From Deltaproteobacteria bacterium (lineage in GTDB: Bacteria; Desulfobacterota; Desulfobacteria; Desulfobacterales; UBA11574), in NCBI GenBank assembly GCA_019313025.1, contig JAFDCA010000325.1:1-8507 (forward strand): a stretch of 8,507 nucleotides of DNA, written 5' to 3'. The notes under the pieces are model-generated. The model was not told the DNA's origin, did not search any database, and saw only the letters and a list, made by a program, of their open reading frames with translations. Position 1 is the stretch's first letter; each line of letters begins with the position of its first letter. Shown here piece after piece: positions 4,993-8,507 of this stretch. The translations under genes were made by a program, and so were the position numbers.

Positions 4993-6468
4993 TTAAGGGT
5001 ACAGCCTCTCCATTACATCGAGCAGCAGCCGAACACCAAATCCTGTACCGCCCACTCCGCAATATGAGGATTCTTTTTTCGCATATGCAGGTCCAGCAAT
5101 ATCAATATGCGCCCACGAAGTATCTTCAACAAATTCAGAAAGAAACAATGCAGCAGTAATCGCCCCGCCATAACGCGTGCTCCCAACATTATTCAGATCC
5201 GCAAAATCGCTTTTTATCAGTTCTTTATAATCATCAGGCATTGGCATCCGCCAGCATCTTTCATGGGTTTTTTGACCGGACAAAATAATATTTTCCGCCA
5301 ATTTGTCATCGAAAGAAAAAATGCCGGCAATTTTTTCACCCAAAGCCACAACACAGGCCCCGGTCAGGGTTGCCAAATCTATCAAGGTTTGGGGCCTATA
5401 TTTCTTGATGGTATAAGATATGGCGTCGATCAATATCAATCTGCCCTCGGCATCTGTATTCCCGATTTCCACAGTTTTGCCATCATAACTTTTAATAATG
5501 TCTCCCGGTCGGGAAGCAGCGCCGGAAGGCATATTTTCAACGATGGGAATGACTCCAAGAAGTTTAATGCTTAAGTTAAGTCTCGCCGAGGTAATCAGCG
5601 TTGCTGCCACAGCAGCAGCACCAGACATATCCATTTTCATATCCGCGAGAGATGCTGTTGGTTTCAAGTTTATACCACCGGAATCAAACGTCACCCCTTT
5701 TCCCACAAAAGCGATTGTTTTTTTTGCCTTTAATGGATTGTACTCCAAAATCACCATTTTGGGCTTGTTGCTACTGCCGGCTGCAACCGCTAACATGGCT
5801 CCGAGCTTTTTTTGTTTCAGCTCTTTTTCACTCAAAACAGTGACCTTGAGATTCTCTTTTCTTGCGAGCCTCGCGATAGATTGTGCAAAAAGCTCCGGTC
5901 TTTTGTCGTTGGGTGGCATACTGACCCATTCTCTCGCAAGAATGGTGCCCTGGCAAACCGTTGAAATTCGTGATGGTAAACTTTGATATGTTTTTGCTTC
6001 ATGAGATGTTACAAGAAAATCGATCCGCTTGAGAGGATGAAGCTTTTTTTCTTTTTTGTATTTGTCAAAAAGATGATTTCCGAGAAAGGCACCTTCCATC
6101 ATTGCTTCGAGAATATTCTGAATATCCATTTTGATCTTTTCAGCCAAAGGCACAGCGATTAAAACCGCCGTATGCTTTTTTTTAATCACACCTTTTACAG
6201 CCTTGCCGGCCATGGTGCGCAAGGATTCCATATCGACTTTTTCAAGTTTACCGAGTCCCAAAAATATAATGCTTTGCGCGTTTATTTTGGGTAGATTATA
6301 TAAAACAACTTCATCATCTTTATCGCCTTTAAAAGCCTTAACCTTTTGCGCATTTTTGATTAGAGACCGTATCGTTTGATCCTGGTGAATATTCGTGTCT
6401 TCGCAAACGGGAATAACCAGCGCTTCTATCTTTTCTTTCTTGAGATCGACGGATTTTAAATTCAGCAT
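4993..6468 (-). CDS. pepA: Leucyl aminopeptidase (cytosol aminopeptidase, peptidase family M17)
   Basis: The complete 491-residue enzyme hydrolyses N-terminal residues, preferring Leu, from peptides in the cytoplasm using two divalent metals. The N-terminal regulatory domain covers about residues 1-160 and the catalytic domain about 165-491. By alignment with bovine leucine aminopeptidase the metal and catalytic residues are all present: Lys257 and Asp262 in VGKGVTFDSGG, Lys269 in NLKP, Asp280 in MKMDMSG, and Asp339, Glu341 and Arg343 in the family signature NTDAEGRL (337-344). The length is normal for the family. The start ATG at 6468 is preceded by AAGGAGA at about seven bases; an overlapping ATG four bases earlier is out of frame. 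A TTGACA-type promoter lies at 6514-6541. PepA homologues can also bind DNA (E. coli XerA role), but nothing here shows that. The MerR gene lies 183 bases downstream with its own promoter. Confidence 0.95.
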   Translation of the reverse strand: MLNLKSVDLKKEKIEALVIPVCEDTNIHQDQTIRSLIKNAQKVKAFKGDKDDEVVLYNLPKINAQSIIFLGLGKLEKVDMESLRTMAGKAVKGVIKKKHTAVLIAVPLAEKIKMDIQNILEAMMEGAFLGNHLFDKYKKEKKLHPLKRIDFLVTSHEAKTYQSLPSRISTVCQGTILAREWVSMPPNDKRPELFAQSIARLARKENLKVTVLSEKELKQKKLGAMLAVAAGSSNKPKMVILEYNPLKAKKTIAFVGKGVTFDSGGINLKPTASLADMKMDMSGAAAVAATLITSARLNLSIKLLGVIPIVENMPSGAASRPGDIIKSYDGKTVEIGNTDAEGRLILIDAISYTIKKYRPQTLIDLATLTGACVVALGEKIAGIFSFDDKLAENIILSGQKTHERCWRMPMPDDYKELIKSDFADLNNVGSTRYGGAITAALFLSEFVEDTSWAHIDIAGPAYAKKESSYCGVGGTGFGVRLLLDVMERLYP

Positions 6469-6513
6469 GCATGATTCTCCTTTCCTCTTTAGATGCGGAT
6501 CTTTTAAGTTCTG

Positions 6514-6541
6514 ATATTATATACAAAATTTCTACTGTCAA
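6514..6541 (-). promoter_or_regulatory. Probable sigma70 promoter of pepA
   Basis: On the minus strand a perfect TTGACA (6541-6536) is followed after 16 bases by TAATAT (6519-6514). A perfect TATAAT (6521-6516) overlaps it but would leave only 14 bases between the elements. Either way the start lies about 40 bases before the pepA start codon. Confidence 0.6.
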
Positions 6542-7098
6542 TGAGAATATCTGTTTTTACGAACATCTCGAATAACAATGGGGTTGCCCAATACCCCTTC
6601 TTGATTTGCTTGACAATATGACGGGTTGTCTGTATTTATCATGTAATTTAAAACCATGTTATCTGAATTTTGCATGAAAATTAGTGAGAATCTTTCGGTT
6701 ATTTTATTAAGTAGGGGTTAAGAAGAACCCTATCATCGTTCATTTAACGCGACTTATATATCGGATGATGACGTCTTTTTTTCTCATTAATTTTTACCTA
6801 AAGGGCGAGCTGGATGCTATCATCTCCTCGCAATAAGCGGGATCTTCGAGCTGTGCTTGACCCGCTAACAACGGATTATTAACGGCTCGCAATCTGCCAA
6901 AGATCTGCGGCGGATGGCTCCCCTTCTAGAACTTTGCCGGAGCGAAGCAAAAATCCCATTATCGGGGCACATGACAGCCCCCAATTCGTGCAAAATCCAG
7001 GTAACAGGATTTTATTGGAACTTCCGTAGGCATGCCCGCGGATTCTTATCTTATGTTTGAACATATTCTGCACGGACCGCAATGGTATTTATTTTTAA
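6542..7098. other. Long non-coding interval with several hairpins between pepA and ssb
   Basis: I see no credible gene. Structures, left to right: GGGGT/ACCCC around eight bases (about 6580-6597); TAGGG(G)TT/AACCCTA around AAGAAG (6712-6732); ATCATCG/CGGATGAT (6732-6738 with 6762-6769), with seven Ts at 6776-6782, resembling a weak plus-strand terminator; AGCGGG (6836-6841)/CCCGCT (6861-6866) with a small inner AGC/GCT stem; and AAAATCC (6992-6998)/GGATTTT (7007-7013). A plus-strand TTGACA at 6610-6615 with TATTTA 17 bases on could start a short RNA ending near 6782. A 67-codon minus frame at 6879-7082 has no recognisable domain or ribosome site. Confidence 0.4.
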
Positions 7099-7104
7099 TA
7101 TAAT
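7099..7104 (+). promoter_or_regulatory. Probable -10 element of the ssb promoter
   Basis: A perfect TATAAT lies 45 bases before the ssb start codon in an AT-rich run. No good -35 is found at 16-18 bases upstream (the bases there are GC-rich, ACCGCA), so the promoter is weak in isolation or needs an activator. I see no recognisable LexA box. Confidence 0.4.
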
Positions 7105-7149
7105 AGACGAGTGGCGAGGAATTCCAATTTAAGCGAATGGAGGTAAGTT

Positions 7150-7578
7150 ATGGCAGGTATCAATAAAGTTATCCTGGTCGGCCGCTTGGGAAGTGATCCT
7201 GAAGTTCGTTATACTCCAGACGGTACTGCGGTTGCCAATTTCAGCATCGCTACGTCCGATGAATGGACTGATAAAGATACAGGAGAACGAAAAGAGAGAA
7301 CCGAATGGCACCGTATCGTTGCTTGGCGAAAACTGGGCGAAATTTGTGGTGAATACCTCTCAAAAGGGCGGCAGGTTTATGTAGAAGGCAAGCTACAGAC
7401 GCGATCATGGGAAAAAGACGGCGTGACCCGATACAGTACCGAGATTGTTGCATCAGACGTTCAGTTTTTAGGAGGTCGAAATACCGCTGATACATACAGG
7501 TCGTCTGAACCTGCGCCATCTCAAAAATATGATGAGCCACAACTCACAGACAGGCATGATGATGATATTCCTTTTTAA
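7150..7578 (+). CDS. ssb: Single-stranded DNA-binding protein
   Basis: The 142-residue protein is a standard bacterial SSB, which coats single-stranded DNA in replication, recombination and repair as a tetramer. The OB-fold covers about residues 1-108, beginning [21 protein letters not shown] and including the conserved [18 protein letters not shown] and [16 protein letters not shown] stretches with the aromatic residues that stack on bases. A short polar linker of about 25 residues leads to the acidic tip DDDIPF, the docking site for partner proteins. The linker is short compared with E. coli, which fits the compact form found in many anaerobes. The start ATG at 7150 has GGAGG at about 7139-7143. 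It stands alone on the plus strand and converges on the tatA operon. Confidence 0.96.
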   Translation: MAGINKVILVGRLGSDPEVRYTPDGTAVANFSIATSDEWTDKDTGERKERTEWHRIVAWRKLGEICGEYLSKGRQVYVEGKLQTRSWEKDGVTRYSTEIVASDVQFLGGRNTADTYRSSEPAPSQKYDEPQLTDRHDDDIPF

Positions 7579-7625
7579 GCCTTGCTTGTAATTATGACGA
7601 TCGTCCCGCATTATTTAGCAGGCTT
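7577..7625 (+). terminator. Hairpin at the end of ssb, terminator-like but without a T tract
   Basis: AAGCC(TT)GC (7577-7585) pairs with GCAGGCTT (7618-7625) with one bulged T. Inside the loop is the perfect 10-base palindrome GACGATCGTC (7596-7605). It begins within the stop codon. No run of Ts follows, so any termination would be weak or Rho-aided. Confidence 0.3.
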
Positions 7626-7779
7626 ATATTAGGTAGGATCCTGTATCTACTTAGATAAAGTGATTTTTTATTAAAGTGATCATTTTATATTTAGGCGACG
7701 TCCGATAAATTATCAGTGAAATAATTTAAAAAAACATTGTTTCGGTCGACGACCTTAAAGGTGTTGTAAGTATTCGGGA

Positions 7780-7812
7780 CAAAACTTGAGTTTTGGTCAT
7801 TACCGCTTCGGT
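7780..7812. terminator. Paired hairpins in the convergent gap between ssb and tatA
   Basis: CAAAACT (7780-7786), TG, AGTTTTG (7789-7795) is a perfect 7-bp palindrome. Next to it, ACCG (7802-7805), CTT, CGGT (7809-7812) is a short stem. They lie just past the tatA stop codon on the minus strand and about 200 bases past ssb, where a two-way terminator would be expected. Neither is followed by a strong T run, so function is uncertain. The first also carries the AAACTTGAGTT word that recurs elsewhere in the window. Confidence 0.3.
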
Positions 7813-7830
7813 TATACTAAAGAAACCATT

Positions 7831-8013
7831 TTAAGACTCTTTCTTTTCCTCCAGCTTTTCAGGCTCTTTTTTCTCAGAATCCGAAGTGGCGCCTTTAAAA
7901 TTTTTTATGGCTTTACCCATTCCTGCCCCTATTTCCGGAAGTTTGCCGGCACCAAAAATAATAAGTATTATTACAAGTATAATAATAAGTTCCGGCATTC
8001 CAATTCCAAACAT
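7831..8013 (-). CDS. tatA: Sec-independent protein translocase subunit TatA/TatE
   Basis: The 60-residue protein has the full TatA layout: a very short periplasmic N-terminus (MFGIGMPEL) with the conserved Glu8, a single membrane helix (about residues 9-20, [12 protein letters not shown]), the hinge and KLPEIG motif (24-29), an amphipathic helix with [10 protein letters not shown] (33-42), and a charged Lys/Glu tail. TatA assembles into the pore that moves folded proteins, many of them cofactor-containing redox enzymes, across the inner membrane. No tatB or tatC is in the window. The start ATG at 8013 has AGGAGGA a few bases upstream. It lies nine bases after the stop codon of the cysteine-motif protein gene, so the two are almost certainly co-transcribed. 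Confidence 0.93.
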   Translation of the reverse strand: MFGIGMPELIIILVIILIIFGAGKLPEIGAGMGKAIKNFKGATSDSEKKEPEKLEEKKES

Positions 8014-8022
8014 GTAGTCCTC

Positions 8023-8436
8023 CTATTTGTTAGGCCCGGTGTCCTTCAGTTCTTCCAAAAGCCGCCTAAATTCTTTTGACTTTAAATAACTGTCGATGAC
8101 ACCCTGATAATCGATCCATTTTCTCCATAATTCAATCCATATTTCATTGTGCCAGTAATATTCCGAATCACCCCTTCCTTTAAGTCGTTCGATGTAATCG
8201 GCATATTCCTCAGCACAGCTCTCACAAAAACGGTAAGGTATCCGAAGAGCATTGACGGCTCTTTGTTGATGTTGCTCTTCCGGCTGGATCTGGGTGCCAC
8301 ATTTTTCACACTTGAAAGCGCACTGCATACATTGAAATACTTTCTGGACAGCCAGAATTTTTCGTTTTTTTATTATTTCAGCTTTTTTTTCTTTGGTGTG
8401 TTTTAGCTTTTTATCAAGCTGAATGATATTCGCCAC
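8023..8436 (-). CDS. Cysteine-motif (putative zinc-binding) protein of unknown function, upstream of tatA
   Basis: The gene encodes a soluble 137-residue protein. I do not recognise a named family. A basic N-terminal helix (residues 7-32, rich in Lys) leads into CxxC-x3-CxxC (Cys36, Cys39, Cys43, Cys46) and, about 24 residues on, another CxxC (Cys71, Cys74 in YRFCESCAEEY). The last part (about 90-137) is helical and rich in Trp, Tyr and charged residues. Six cysteines in three CxxC pairs suggest one zinc ribbon or zinc knuckle plus an extra pair; an iron-sulfur site is a less likely option. There is no signal peptide. The start is a GTG at 8436 with GGGAG about nine bases upstream; no in-frame ATG fits better. 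It is the first gene of a two-gene operon with tatA, nine bases apart, which hints at a role linked to Tat export or cofactor maturation, but that is only context. Confidence 0.75.
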   Translation of the reverse strand: MANIIQLDKKLKHTKEKKAEIIKKRKILAVQKVFQCMQCAFKCEKCGTQIQPEEQHQQRAVNALRIPYRFCESCAEEYADYIERLKGRGDSEYYWHNEIWIELWRKWIDYQGVIDSYLKSKEFRRLLEELKDTGPNK

Positions 8437-8507
8437 GATTCTAAACTCCCATCAGATCTCAATGTTTGCCCTTCCTTAATAAGATAGTGCAAATCATAAT
8501 TTATAAT
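8437..8507. other. Upstream region of the cysteine protein-tatA operon, cut by the window edge
   Basis: Apart from the ribosome site for the GTG start, this AT-rich stretch shows no clear promoter or gene. The promoter of the operon may lie here or beyond base 8507. Confidence 0.3.

Noticed and set aside
5498..5986. Plus-strand 162-codon frame opposite pepA
   Set aside because: The opposite strand encodes a full PepA with all catalytic residues; this frame has no recognisable features.
6879..7082. Minus-strand 67-codon frame between pepA and ssb
   Set aside because: There is no Shine-Dalgarno, no domain and an unnatural composition; it would run toward pepA without context. Described as non-coding interval instead.
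6820..7090. Possible tRNA, tmRNA, RNase P or SRP RNA in the long interval
   Set aside because: I found no T-loop GGTTCRANTCC-type motif, no tmRNA ends and none of the conserved RNase P or SRP RNA blocks.
7657..7680. Direct repeat AAAGTGAT (7657-7664 and 7673-7680)
   Set aside because: Only two 8-base copies in AT-rich sequence, downstream of ssb with no promoter beside them; chance is likely.

Overview
The window reads as a somewhat AT-rich chromosomal segment from an anaerobic, probably sulfate-reducing, deltaproteobacterium of the Desulfobacterales type. That placement is an inference from gene content: a flavoredoxin-like flavoprotein, an orphan tandem-ACT protein, a membrane-anchored MerR protein and a TatA gene next to a small cysteine-motif protein. 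No rRNA or other phylogenetic marker is present. Most genes are housekeeping or stress genes as single units with their own promoters, and three clear sigma70-type promoters begin with TTGACA.

Layout, left to right. Bases 1-451 (-) hold the N-terminal 150 codons of a secreted L,D-transpeptidase, cut by the window edge. Bases 484-610 hold two strong adjoining hairpin structures that look like ends of a small non-autonomous IS200/IS605-type element or another dispersed repeat. A flavoredoxin-like flavin reductase (690-1256, -) and a 78-residue coiled-coil protein (1381-1617, -) follow. After a gene-poor stretch with repeat-like sequence comes a tandem-ACT protein (2054-2509, +) behind a good promoter. 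Bases 2510-2952 are a decayed patch with a broken IS630-type transposase tail. It abuts the stop codon of a 618-residue protein (2953-4809, -) with an N-terminal MerR DNA-binding domain, one membrane segment, a long charged linker and an NTF2-like C-terminal domain. That gene has a perfect-consensus promoter. Upstream of it is an intact M17 leucyl aminopeptidase gene, pepA (4993-6468, -).

A 680-base non-coding interval (6469-7149) separates pepA from the divergent ssb gene (7150-7578, +). It contains several hairpins and a possible small RNA unit. ssb converges on a two-gene operon (8436 to 7831, -) coding for a cysteine-motif protein followed by TatA, with hairpins in the convergent gap.

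There is no obvious single pathway here. The common themes are the cell envelope and periplasm (L,D-transpeptidase, TatA, membrane MerR sensor) and redox or amino acid metabolism (flavoredoxin, ACT, PepA). The least ordinary items are the membrane-spanning MerR regulator, the paired-hairpin element, the uncharacterised cysteine protein coupled to tatA, and a cysteine-rich 41-codon ORF with a strong ribosome binding site. I see no CRISPR array, tRNA, rRNA or complete mobile element.
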